Below, one piece after another: positions 33,912 to 41,812 of a stretch of 64,000 nt of DNA. Under the pieces are notes generated by a model, which saw nothing but the letters and a program-made list of their open reading frames with translations, was not told the DNA's origin and searched no databases. Origin of the DNA: Streptomyces sp. NBC_00536 (GTDB lineage Bacteria; Actinomycetota; Actinomycetes; Streptomycetales; Streptomycetaceae); assembly GCF_036346295.1 (NCBI RefSeq), contig NZ_CP107819.1, positions 7,068,001-7,132,000 of the forward strand, read 5' to 3'. Both the position numbers and the translations under genes were made by a program. Within the stretch, counting starts at the first letter, position 1, and each line of letters begins with the position of its first letter.

Positions 33912-34121
33912 TCAGGTGCCGGAGGGAGCCGGATACGTGATCGTTCCCATAGGTACAGGGACGGAATCGTCCAGCACTAGAGCCGTCATGGCGTCGTCGC
34001 GCAGCGCGTCGACGAGGTCCGCCTCCAAGGGGGTCCCGAAGGCCGCCAGGTTGACGGCGCGCACGGCGGTCACGTCGGCGGGGGTCTCGGGCCGGGCGGT
34101 TTGGCGGGCGTGGCACGATCG
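33912..34121 (-). pseudogene. Remnant of a GNAT N-acetyltransferase with internal deletion
   Basis: The minus strand between 34121 and 33912 is open. It reads ARPETPADVTAVRAVNLAAF then GTPLEADLVDALRDD, a GNAT N-terminus. It then passes directly into AMTALVLDDSVPVPMGTITY followed by PAPSGT and a stop, which resembles the C-terminus of the same family. The middle of about 110 residues, including the acetyl-CoA site, is missing. The only start is GTG 34073. The rest of the gap 33769-34283 holds the start of the CDP-alcohol operon and nothing else that I recognise. Confidence 0.5.
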
Positions 34122-34283
34122 TCAATGATGATCCGAACGGGCCCGCGCGCCCGGTAATCATCGGATTGTCGGGCCGTGAACGGGTGGTGAACCCCCGCTT
34201 CCGTTCATCCGATAGCCTCTGCCGACGTGCCGCCGCCCCACCTGGCGGCCGTCCCGTGTGTACGTCGCAAGGAGTGAGTTCGT

Positions 34284-36077
34284 CTGCCGACCGCCATCCT
34301 CACCGGCCAGCCGGTCCCCGGCTCAGCGCTCGCGGACGAGCTGAGGTCGCTCGGCTTCGACGTCGAGTCCGCCGCCGCTCCGGGACACACCGCCGCCGCG
34401 CTGGCCGCCGTACCCGCCGACCAGCGGGTCGCGATCGTCGACAGTGAATTCGTCGGGCACCTGCACGCCCTGCGCCTGGCCCTGACCGATCCGCGCTTCG
34501 ACGCCTGCGCGGTGCCGGGCGCGCTCGCCGTCCAGCCCGCCGCCCGCGCCGCGCTCACCCGCGCCGTCGCGGCCGAGGACGGGCGGGGCACGGGCCCCGG
34601 CCCCTATGCCGACCGGCTCGCCGCGGCCGTGGAGGCCGTCGGCACCCCCGTCCACCAGCCCGAGCTGGGCAGCCTCGTCGCGGCCGTCCCCGCCCGGGGC
34701 GACGAGCGCCGTGCCGCCGAGGCCGCCGTGGCCGCCGTCGACGACGAGGCCGTGCGCCTGCGCACCGCCGTGAAGTCCCGCGACGGGTTCTTCACCACCT
34801 TCTTCATCAGCCCCTACTCGCGCTACATCGCGCGCTGGTGCGCGCGCCGCGGACTGACCCCGAACCAGGTCACCACCGCCTCGCTGATCACCGCGCTCAT
34901 CGCGGCGGGCTGCGCGGCGACCGGCGACCGCTGGGGCTACGTGGCCGCGGGCGTGCTCCTCCTCGTCTCCTTCGTCCTGGACTGCACGGACGGGCAGCTC
35001 GCCCGCTACTCGCTCCAGTACTCGACGCTGGGCGCCTGGCTCGACGCCACCTTCGACCGTGCGAAGGAGTACGCCTTCTACGCGGGCCTGGCCCTCGGCG
35101 CGGCCCGCCACGGGGACGACGTGTGGGCCCTCGCACTCGGCTCGATGATCCTCATGACCTGCCGGCACGTCGTGGACTTCGCCTTCAACGAGGCCAACCA
35201 CGACGCCACCGCGAATACGAGCCCCACCGCGGCCCTGTCCGACAAGCTCGACAGCGTCGGCTGGACGGTCTGGGTCCGCCGGATGATCATCCTGCCGATC
35301 GGCGAGCGCTGGGCGATGATCGCGGTCCTGACCGCGCTCACCACCCCGCGGGTTGTCTTCTACGCGCTGCTCGTCGGCTGCGCCTTCGGCGCGCTCTACA
35401 CCACCGCGGGCCGGGTGCTGCGCTCCCTGACCCGCAAGGCGAAGCGGACGGACCGGGCCGCCGAGGCCCTCGCCGACCTCGCCGACTCGGGAGTGCGCGC
35501 CTGGAGCGACACCCGCCGGATCGCCGGGCGGAGGCCCACGCGGGCCTCGCTGTGGCTGGCCCTGGGCGCTTCGGTGGTGATGGCCGGAGGGGCCGTCACC
35601 CGGGACTTCGGCGATCCCTGGCTGATCACGACCGCCGTGGGCTACGTCCTCTTCGCGGGCGCGGCGGTCTCCTACCCCCTCAAGGGCGCCCTCGACTGGC
35701 TGATCCCGCCGCTCTTCCGGTTCGCCGAGTACGTGACCGTCCTCGCGCTCGCCGCCAAGGCGGACGTCCCCGGAGCCCTTCCGGCGGCATTCGGCCTGAT
35801 CGCGGCGGTCGCCTACCATCACTACGACACGGTGTACCGCATCCGCGGCGGCACCGGCGCGCCCCCGCACTGGCTGGTGCGGACGACGGGCGGCCACGAG
35901 GGCCGGGTCCTGCTGACCGTGGTCCTGGCCGCCGTCCTGGCGGAGCGCGCCACGGACTTCCCCGTCGCGCTCACGGCCCTGGCCGTGTTCGTGGCACTCG
36001 TGGTGCTCGTGGAGAGCATCCGGTTCTGGGTCTCCTCGGGAGCACCCGCCGTACATGACGAAGGAGAACCAGCATGA
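34284..36077 (+). CDS. CDP-alcohol phosphatidyltransferase with N-terminal extension (DUF5941-type), CTG start
   Basis: This protein of about 597 aa has an N-terminal soluble domain (about 170 residues, starting PTAILTGQPVPGSALADELR). A membrane CDP-alcohol phosphotransferase follows, whose motif DCTDGQLARYSL..GAWLDATFD keeps all four Asp of D-x2-DG-x2-AR-x8-G-x3-D-x3-D (residues from about 233). Several further membrane helices follow. No ATG or GTG fits the N-terminus. A stop lies 9 nt upstream, and AGGAG is 9 nt before CTG 34284, so CTG is the likely start; the next GTG, 34512, would cut 76 residues. Its stop overlaps the next start (ATGA). It is the first gene of the operon. Confidence 0.8.
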   Translation: MPTAILTGQPVPGSALADELRSLGFDVESAAAPGHTAAALAAVPADQRVAIVDSEFVGHLHALRLALTDPRFDACAVPGALAVQPAARAALTRAVAAEDGRGTGPGPYADRLAAAVEAVGTPVHQPELGSLVAAVPARGDERRAAEAAVAAVDDEAVRLRTAVKSRDGFFTTFFISPYSRYIARWCARRGLTPNQVTTASLITALIAAGCAATGDRWGYVAAGVLLLVSFVLDCTDGQLARYSLQYSTLGAWLDATFDRAKEYAFYAGLALGAARHGDDVWALALGSMILMTCRHVVDFAFNEANHDATANTSPTAALSDKLDSVGWTVWVRRMIILPIGERWAMIAVLTALTTPRVVFYALLVGCAFGALYTTAGRVLRSLTRKAKRTDRAAEALADLADSGVRAWSDTRRIAGRRPTRASLWLALGASVVMAGGAVTRDFGDPWLITTAVGYVLFAGAAVSYPLKGALDWLIPPLFRFAEYVTVLALAAKADVPGALPAAFGLIAAVAYHHYDTVYRIRGGTGAPPHWLVRTTGGHEGRVLLTVVLAAVLAERATDFPVALTALAVFVALVVLVESIRFWVSSGAPAVHDEGEPA

Positions 36078-36826
36078 TCGGCCTTGTCCTCGCGGCCGGT
36101 GCCGGACGCCGCCTGCGTCCCTACACCGACACCCTTCCCAAGGCCCTCGTGCCCGTCGGCCCCGAAGGCGACGAGGAGAGCATCACCGTCCTCGACCTGA
36201 CCCTCGGCAACTTCGCCGAGGTCGGCCTCACCGAGGTCGCCATCGTCGTCGGCTACCGCAAGGAAGCCGTCTACGCGCGCCGCGAGGCCCTGGAAGCCAA
36301 GTACGGCGTCAAGATCACGCTGATCGACAACGACAAGGCCGAGGAGTGGAACAACGCCTACTCCCTGTGGTGCGCCCGTGAGGTCCTGAAGCAGGGCGTC
36401 ATCCTCGCCAACGGCGACACCGTGCACCCGGTCTCCGTGGAGAAGACCCTGCTCGCCGCGCGCGGCCAGGGCCAGAAGATCATCCTCGCCCTCGACACGG
36501 TCAAGCAGCTGGCCGACGAGGAGATGAAGGTGATCGTCGACGGTGAGAAGGGCGTCCAGCGGATCACCAAGCTGATGGAGCCCGCCACCGCGACCGGCGA
36601 GTACATCGGCGTCACCCTCATCGAGCCGGAGGCCGCCGAGGCGCTGGCCGAGGCGCTGAAGACCACCTTCGAGCGCGACCCCGACCTCTACTACGAGGAC
36701 GGCTACCAGCAGCTCGTCAACGACGGTTTCACGATCGACGTGGCCCCCATCGGTGACGTCAAGTGGGTCGAGATCGACAACCACGACGACCTCGCCAAGG
36801 GCCGGACGATCGCATGCCTGTACTGA
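36074..36826 (+). CDS. Sugar/alcohol-phosphate nucleotidyltransferase (LicC/IPCT-like cytidylyltransferase)
   Basis: This 250-aa NTP transferase starts MIGLVLAAGAGRRLRPYTDT with PKALVPVG, the nucleotide-binding signature. EEWNNAYSLWCAREVL resembles the NN-x-YSL block of phosphocholine and inositol-phosphate cytidylyltransferases, which favours CTP as substrate. VILANGDTVH holds the metal-binding Asp. It would make the CDP-alcohol used by the phosphotransferases beside it. It overlaps both neighbours (ATGA before, 13 bp after). Confidence 0.85.
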   Translation: MIGLVLAAGAGRRLRPYTDTLPKALVPVGPEGDEESITVLDLTLGNFAEVGLTEVAIVVGYRKEAVYARREALEAKYGVKITLIDNDKAEEWNNAYSLWCAREVLKQGVILANGDTVHPVSVEKTLLAARGQGQKIILALDTVKQLADEEMKVIVDGEKGVQRITKLMEPATATGEYIGVTLIEPEAAEALAEALKTTFERDPDLYYEDGYQQLVNDGFTIDVAPIGDVKWVEIDNHDDLAKGRTIACLY

Positions 36827-37875
36827 CGCGGCTCATCCCCTCGCCGGTCGTCGTCGACATCAGCCGGGGCGCCATGGACGACCTGGCCGGCCTCCTGGCC
36901 GACCAGCGGATCTCCGCGTCCGGCAAGCTGGCGATCGCGATCAGCGGCGGCTCCGGCGTCGGCCTGCGCGCCAAGCTGGAGCCGGTCCTGCCGCACGCCG
37001 ACTGGTACCCGGTCGTCGACGGCACCATCGATTCCGCCGTCAAGCTGGCCGACGACATAAAGGGACGCCGCTACGACGCCGTCGTGGGCCTGGGCGGTGG
37101 CAAGATCATCGACGTGGCGAAGTACGCCGCGGCGCGGGTCGGCCTGCCCATGGTGGCCGTCGCCACCAACCTCTCGCACGACGGCATCTGCTCTCCCGTC
37201 GCCACCCTGGACAACGACAACGGCCGCGGCTCCTACGGAGTCCCCACGCCGATCGCCCTGGTCATCGACCTGGACGTGGTCCGCGACGCCCCGGTGCGGT
37301 TCGTCCGCTCCGGGATCGGCGACGCGCTGTCCAACATCTCGGCCATCGCCGACTGGGAGCTGTCGCACCGCCTCACCGGCGAGCCCGTCGACGGCCTGGC
37401 CGCGGCCATGGCCCGTACCGCGGGCGAAGCCGTACTGCGCCACCCCGGCACCTGCGGCGACGACGAGTTCCTCACCGTGCTCGCCGAGTCGCTCGTCCTC
37501 ACCGGCATCGCCATGTCGATCAGCGGGGACTCCCGCCCGGCCTCCGGCGCCTGCCACGAGATCTGCCACGCCTTCGACCTGCTCTATCCCGGACGCTCCG
37601 CGCTCCACGGCGAGCAGGTCGGCATCGGCGCGGCCTTCGCGATGCACCTGCGCGGGGCCACCGAGCAGTCCGGCCTCTTCGCCGAGGTGCTGCGCCGCCA
37701 CGGCCTGCCCGTGCTGCCCGAGGAGATGGGGTTCAGCGTGGACGAGTTCGTCGCCGCCGTGGAGTACGCACCCCAGACCCGCCCGGGACGCTTCACCATC
37801 CTGGAGCACCTCAACCTGTCCGCCGCCGAGATCAGGGACGCTTACGCCGACTATGCAGAGACCATCCGTAGCTGA
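36814..37875 (+). CDS. Glycerol-1-phosphate dehydrogenase-type (EgsA/AraM-like) alcohol dehydrogenase
   Basis: This 353-aa protein of the iron-containing alcohol dehydrogenase group carries VVGLGGGKIIDVAKYAA (NAD site) and VAVATNLSHDGICSPVATL. The HDG-I-x-SP block is the signature of sn-glycerol-1-phosphate dehydrogenases. Candidate metal ligands are Asp170 (SGIGDALSN), His248 (SGACHEI) and His265 (LHGEQVGIG). The predicted reaction is DHAP to sn-glycerol-1-phosphate, as in archaeal lipid synthesis and Bacillus AraM. The substrate is inferred from motifs and could be another polyol phosphate. It overlaps both neighbours, by 13 bp and 23 bp. Confidence 0.82.
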   Translation: MPVLTRLIPSPVVVDISRGAMDDLAGLLADQRISASGKLAIAISGGSGVGLRAKLEPVLPHADWYPVVDGTIDSAVKLADDIKGRRYDAVVGLGGGKIIDVAKYAAARVGLPMVAVATNLSHDGICSPVATLDNDNGRGSYGVPTPIALVIDLDVVRDAPVRFVRSGIGDALSNISAIADWELSHRLTGEPVDGLAAAMARTAGEAVLRHPGTCGDDEFLTVLAESLVLTGIAMSISGDSRPASGACHEICHAFDLLYPGRSALHGEQVGIGAAFAMHLRGATEQSGLFAEVLRRHGLPVLPEEMGFSVDEFVAAVEYAPQTRPGRFTILEHLNLSAAEIRDAYADYAETIRS

Positions 37876-38632
37876 ACTCCGGCCCGTCGTGCACCCGGCG
37901 GGCGTCAAGGACCGGGTCAGCGGTGAGCACTGGGGCGGGCGCCTCTACATGCGCGAGATCTCCCTGCGCATCACCCGCCTCCTGGTCACCACCAAGGTCA
38001 CGCCCAACCAGCTGACCTACGTGATGACCCTCTCCGGTGTCCTGGCCCTCCCGGCGCTGCTGCTGCCGGGCGTCTGGGGCGCCGTCCTCGGCGTGGTCAT
38101 GGTCCAGGGCTACCTGCTGCTCGACTGCGTCGACGGCGAGGTCGCCCGCTGGAAGAAGCAGTTCTCGCTCTCCGGGGTCTACCTGGACCGGGTCGGCGCC
38201 TACCTGTGCGACGCCGCCGTCCTCGTCGGCTTCGGCCTGCGCGCCGCCGACCTGTGGGGCGGCGGCCGGATCGACTGGCTGTGGGCCTTCCTCGGCACCC
38301 TCGCCGCGCTCGGCGCGATCCTGATCAAGGCCGAGACCGACCTGGTCGGCGTCGCCCGCCACCAGGGCGGCCTGCCGGTGGTCAAGGACGCGGCGGCCAC
38401 GCCGCGCTCGTCCGGCATGGCGCTGGCCCGCAAGGCCGCCGCCGCGCTGAAGTTCCACCGACTGGTCCTGGGCATCGAGGCGTCGCTGCTGATCCTGGCG
38501 CTGGCCGTGGTGGACCAGGTCCGGGGCGACCTGTACTTCTCCCGGCTCGGCGTCGCCGTACTGGCGGGCATCGCGATCCTCCAGACCGTGCTGCACCTGG
38601 TGTCGATCCTGGCCTCCAGCAGGCTCAAGTGA
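37853..38632 (+). CDS. CDP-alcohol phosphatidyltransferase family protein (fourth Asp replaced)
   Basis: This 259-aa membrane protein has the CDP-alcohol motif DCVDGEVARWKKQFSLSGVY followed by LDRVGAYLCD. The first three Asp of D-x2-DG-x2-AR-x8-G-x3-D-x3-D are present, but the fourth, the proposed base, reads Ala; an Asp occurs four residues later. About six membrane helices are predicted. The N-terminal VKDRVSGEHWGGRLYMREIS precedes the first helix. It shares the operon with an intact paralogue, so it may have a changed role. Its stop overlaps the GT2 start (GTGA). Confidence 0.8.
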   Translation: MQRPSVAELRPVVHPAGVKDRVSGEHWGGRLYMREISLRITRLLVTTKVTPNQLTYVMTLSGVLALPALLLPGVWGAVLGVVMVQGYLLLDCVDGEVARWKKQFSLSGVYLDRVGAYLCDAAVLVGFGLRAADLWGGGRIDWLWAFLGTLAALGAILIKAETDLVGVARHQGGLPVVKDAAATPRSSGMALARKAAAALKFHRLVLGIEASLLILALAVVDQVRGDLYFSRLGVAVLAGIAILQTVLHLVSILASSRLK

Positions 38633-39513
38633 CCGCGCCGCTGCGGCTGGGCGCCGTGATCATCACCATGGGCAACCGGCCCGACGAGCTGAAGGCGCTC
38701 ATCGACTCGGTGGCCCGGCAGGACGGCGACCCCGTCGAGGTCGTCGTCGTCGGCCAGGGGGTCGAGGTCACCGGGCTCCCCGCGGGGGTCCGTACCGTCG
38801 CCCTGCCGGAGAACCTGGGCATCCCCGGCGGCCGCAACGTCGGCATCGAGGCCTTCGGCCCCGACGGCCGCGACGTGGACGTGCTGCTCTTCCTCGACGA
38901 CGACGGGCTGCTGGAGCGCACCGACACCGCGCAGCTGTGCCGCCAGGCCTTCGCCGAGGACCCGGAACTCGGGATCGTCAGCTTCCGGATCGCCGATCCG
39001 GAGAGCGGCGAGACCCAGCGCCGGCACGTGCCCCGGCTGCGCGCCTCCGACCCGATGCGGTCCTCCCGCGTGACCACCTTCCTCGGCGGCGCGAACGCCG
39101 TACGGACGACGGTGTTCGAGCAGGTCGGAGGGCTGCCCGCGGAGTTCTTCTACGCGCACGAGGAGACCGACCTGGCCTGGCGCGCGCTCGACGCGGGCTG
39201 GATGATCGACTACCGCGCGGACATGGTGCTGCTGCACCCGAAGACCGCCCCGTCCCGGCACGCGGTGTACCACCGGATGGTGGCCCGCAACCGGGTGTGG
39301 CTGGCCCGGCGCAATCTGCCCGCCCCGCTCGTTCCCGTCTATGTGGGCGTCTGGCTGCTGCTGACGCTGGCCCGCCGCCCCTCGGCGAGCGCGCTGAAGG
39401 CCTGGTTCGGCGGGTTCAAGGAGGGCTGGGTCACCCCGTGCGGACCCCGCCGCCCCATGAAGTGGCGGACCGTGTGGCGCCTGACCAGGCTCGGCCGGCC
39501 ACCCGTCATCTGA
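38629..39513 (+). CDS. Family-2 glycosyltransferase
   Basis: This 294-aa GT-A enzyme contains GAVIITMGNRPDELKALIDS, ENLGIPGGRNVGIEAF and LLFLDDDG (metal-binding DxD type). Later motifs are FLGGANAVRTTVFEQVGGLP and FYAHEETDLAWRALDAGW (ED acceptor motif). It resembles rhamnosyl/galactosyl-type transferases of wall polymer synthesis. The C-terminus is basic, with a possible amphipathic or membrane helix (VYVGVWLLLTLARRP). The start is GTG 38629, overlapping the preceding stop. Confidence 0.87.
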   Translation: MTAPLRLGAVIITMGNRPDELKALIDSVARQDGDPVEVVVVGQGVEVTGLPAGVRTVALPENLGIPGGRNVGIEAFGPDGRDVDVLLFLDDDGLLERTDTAQLCRQAFAEDPELGIVSFRIADPESGETQRRHVPRLRASDPMRSSRVTTFLGGANAVRTTVFEQVGGLPAEFFYAHEETDLAWRALDAGWMIDYRADMVLLHPKTAPSRHAVYHRMVARNRVWLARRNLPAPLVPVYVGVWLLLTLARRPSASALKAWFGGFKEGWVTPCGPRRPMKWRTVWRLTRLGRPPVI

Positions 39514-39659
39514 CGCCGCCGCGCACCCGTCGTCCGACACCGCCACCAACCCGTCATCTGACGACAACGCCGGATCTGGGAGCATGGGTGCCATCCCCGG
39601 CACTCGGCGCCCCGGCCCGACGCCCCCCTGCCGCATCTTGAAGACGAAAGTTTCAACTT

Positions 39660-40589
39660 GTGAGTGACACAACCCACGACGGCGCCCTCGCCACGAGCAG
39701 GCCGCCGTCAGCCGACGAAGGTCTCACGGCCGCGGAGCTGGCCAAGAAGTACGGCCTGTCCGTGAGCGGTGCCCGGCCCGGGCTCGGCGAGTACGTCCGG
39801 CAGCTCTGGGGACGTCGCCACTTCATCATGGCCTTCTCCCAGGCCAAGCTGATGGCCCAGTACAGCCAGGCCAAGCTCGGCCAGATCTGGCAGGTGGCGA
39901 CCCCGCTGCTGAACGCCGCGGTCTACCTGCTGATCTTCGGCGTGATCCTCGGCGCCTCCAAGGGCATGACCCTGAAGGAGTACATCCCCTTCCTGGTCAT
40001 CGGGATCTTCGTCTTCACCTTCACCCAGAGCTCGGTGATGGCCGGTGTCCGGGCGATCTCCGGCAACCTCGGCCTGGTGCGCGCCCTGCACTTCCCGCGC
40101 GCCTCGCTGCCGATCTCGTTCTCGCTCCAGCAGCTCCAGCAGCTGCTGTACTCGATGATCGTGGTCGTCGTGATCACCATCGGGTTCGGCAACTACCCCC
40201 GGCTGTCGTGGCTGCTGGTGGTGCCCGCGCTGGTGCTCCAGTTCGTCTTCAACACCGGACTGGCACTGGTCTTCGCGCGGATGGGCTCCAAGACCCCCGA
40301 CCTCGCGCAGCTCATGCCGTTCCTGCTGCGCACGTGGATGTACACGTCCGGCGTGATGTTCTCCATCGAGACGTTCCTCAAGAGCAAGCCGCACTGGATC
40401 TCGGACGTCCTGCAGTGGAACCCGGCGGCCATCTACATGGACCTGATCCGGTACGCCATGATCGACAACTACACCGCCGCCAAGCTGCCGCCGCACGTGT
40501 GGGCCTTCGCCATCGGCTGGGCGGTCGTCGTCGGCGGTCTCGGTTTCGTGTACTTCTGGAAGTCCGAGGAGCGTTACGGCCGTGGCTGA
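39660..40589 (+). CDS. ABC-2 type polysaccharide/teichoic-acid exporter permease (TagG/Wzm-like)
   Basis: This 309-aa protein has a soluble N-terminus (about 55 residues) and six membrane helices (LLNAAVYLLIFGVILGA, FLVIGIFVFTFTQSSVM, SMIVVVVITIGFG, LLVVPALVLQFVF, and two more near the end). YSQAKLGQIWQVATPLL is the amphipathic motif of ABC-2 exporters. Family members export undecaprenyl-linked glycopolymers with a TagH/Wzt ATPase, which is the next gene. The gap before it (39514-39659) has two copies of CCCGTCATCTGACG but no terminator. The start is GTG 39660 and the gene overlaps the ATPase by 8 bp. Confidence 0.9.
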   Translation: MSDTTHDGALATSRPPSADEGLTAAELAKKYGLSVSGARPGLGEYVRQLWGRRHFIMAFSQAKLMAQYSQAKLGQIWQVATPLLNAAVYLLIFGVILGASKGMTLKEYIPFLVIGIFVFTFTQSSVMAGVRAISGNLGLVRALHFPRASLPISFSLQQLQQLLYSMIVVVVITIGFGNYPRLSWLLVVPALVLQFVFNTGLALVFARMGSKTPDLAQLMPFLLRTWMYTSGVMFSIETFLKSKPHWISDVLQWNPAAIYMDLIRYAMIDNYTAAKLPPHVWAFAIGWAVVVGGLGFVYFWKSEERYGRG

Positions 40590-41370
40590 CACCACCGTGG
40601 GGCAGGTCCCCACCGTCATCGCGGACGACGTGCACATCGTCTACCGCGTCAACACCGGCGGCGGGGGCAAGGGCAGCGCCACCGCGGCGCTGAGCAAGAT
40701 AATCCGCCGCCGCAAGAACAAGGGCGACACGCCCGGGGTCCGCAAGGTGCACGCCGTGCGCGGCGTCTCCTTCACCGCGTACCGCGGCGAGGCCATCGGC
40801 CTGATCGGCTCCAACGGCTCGGGCAAGTCCACCCTGCTGCGGGCCATCGCCGGGCTGCTGCCCTGCGAGTCCGGCAAGGTCTACACCGACGGACAGCCCT
40901 CGCTGCTCGGCGTGAACGCCGCGCTGATGAACGACCTGACCGGCGAGCGCAACGTGATGCTCGGCGGCCTCGCGATGGGCATGTCGCGCGAGGAGATCAA
41001 GGAGCGTTACGAGGGGATCGTGGACTTCTCCGGCATCAACGAAAAGGGCGACTTCATCTCCCTTCCGATGCGGACCTACTCCTCCGGTATGGCGGCCCGG
41101 CTGCGTTTCTCCATCGCCGCGGCCAAGGACCACGATGTCCTGATGATCGACGAGGCGCTCGCCACCGGTGACCGGAAGTTCCAGATCCGCTCCGAGGAGC
41201 GCATCCGGGAACTGCGCAAGGAGGCCGGCACGGTCTTCCTGGTCAGCCACAGCAACAAGTCGATCCGCGACACCTGCGACCGGGTCCTGTGGCTGGAGCG
41301 CGGCGAACTCCTCATGGACGGACCGACCGAAGAAGTCGTCTCCGCCTACGAGAAGGAAAGCGGGCGCTAG
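40582..41370 (+). CDS. ABC exporter ATPase (TagH/Wzt-like)
   Basis: This 262-aa protein has Walker A GSNGSGKST (residues about 76-84), the signature YSSGMAARL and Walker B VLMIDEAL. The H-loop is VFLVSHSNKSIRDTCDRVLW. The N-terminal block IVYRVNTGGGGKGSATAAL and RRKNKGDTPGVRKVHAVRGV is specific for the TagH/Wzt/RfbE group. No carbohydrate-binding C-terminal domain is present. It powers export of the product of the operon, whose last gene it is; a strong terminator follows. Confidence 0.92.
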   Translation: MADTTVGQVPTVIADDVHIVYRVNTGGGGKGSATAALSKIIRRRKNKGDTPGVRKVHAVRGVSFTAYRGEAIGLIGSNGSGKSTLLRAIAGLLPCESGKVYTDGQPSLLGVNAALMNDLTGERNVMLGGLAMGMSREEIKERYEGIVDFSGINEKGDFISLPMRTYSSGMAARLRFSIAAAKDHDVLMIDEALATGDRKFQIRSEERIRELRKEAGTVFLVSHSNKSIRDTCDRVLWLERGELLMDGPTEEVVSAYEKESGR

Positions 41371-41385
41371 CCCCGATCCGACGGG

Positions 41386-41447
41386 CGACACGCCGAAGGC
41401 CTCCGCCGTACCGCGTCTGCTGTGCGGCGGGGGCCTTCGGCGTGTCG
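41386..41447 (+). terminator. Very strong terminator after the exporter operon
   Basis: Arms of 23 nt (41386-41408 and 41425-41447) pair throughout with one G-U pair and a 16-nt loop. This separates the phospho-alcohol operon from the hopanoid genes. Confidence 0.88.
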
Positions 41448-41746
41448 GCGGTGTATCGAGGCGGGCTCGGGCCGGGCTCGGGGCGCCCTCGTAATGCCCG
41501 TGCGGGACGGGGCGCGGCGTGGTGATATTTCACCGGCTGGGCATCTCGTGTGACATCTCGTAATGGGGCGAATACCCGATAGGCCCCGGCGCCGTTGTAC
41601 AACGTAAGCTGGACCGGTCCTGAATCGCGGTATGCGGGCCGGATTCCCCGCAGGTGAACGGCCCGGCACACCCCGGGTAAAGTCCGGCGGCGTGTCCGAA
41701 ATAGGATGTATTGGGTCGGCAGTGTAGAACGGGAGATGTGACGGCA
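41448..41746 (+). promoter_or_regulatory. Upstream region of the hopanoid operon
   Basis: This stretch is clearly less GC-rich than the surroundings. It contains the perfect 10-bp palindrome GTTGTACAAC (41594-41603) and a possible -10 TAGGAT (41702-41707), without a convincing -35. It probably holds the hopanoid promoter and operator; no start can be fixed. Confidence 0.4.
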
Positions 41747-41812
41747 ATGGCTACGGGAATTCTCCGGCCCCCAGGCGTTTCCGCCGTCCCCGCCCCGGGC
41801 GGCGGGCGGTGA
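41747..41812 (+). other. Possible 21-codon leader ORF coupled to hpnC
   Basis: ATG 41747 opens a frame reading MATGILRPPGVSAVPAPGGG, then Arg and a stop. Its TGA overlaps the GTG of hpnC (GTGA). GGGAG lies 11 nt upstream. hpnC itself has only a weak RBS, so translation by coupling is plausible. Confidence 0.35.

Noticed and set aside
41702..41707. TAGGAT as the definite -10 of the hopanoid operon
   Set aside because: No -35 is found at 16-19 bp, so it is only mentioned as a possibility.
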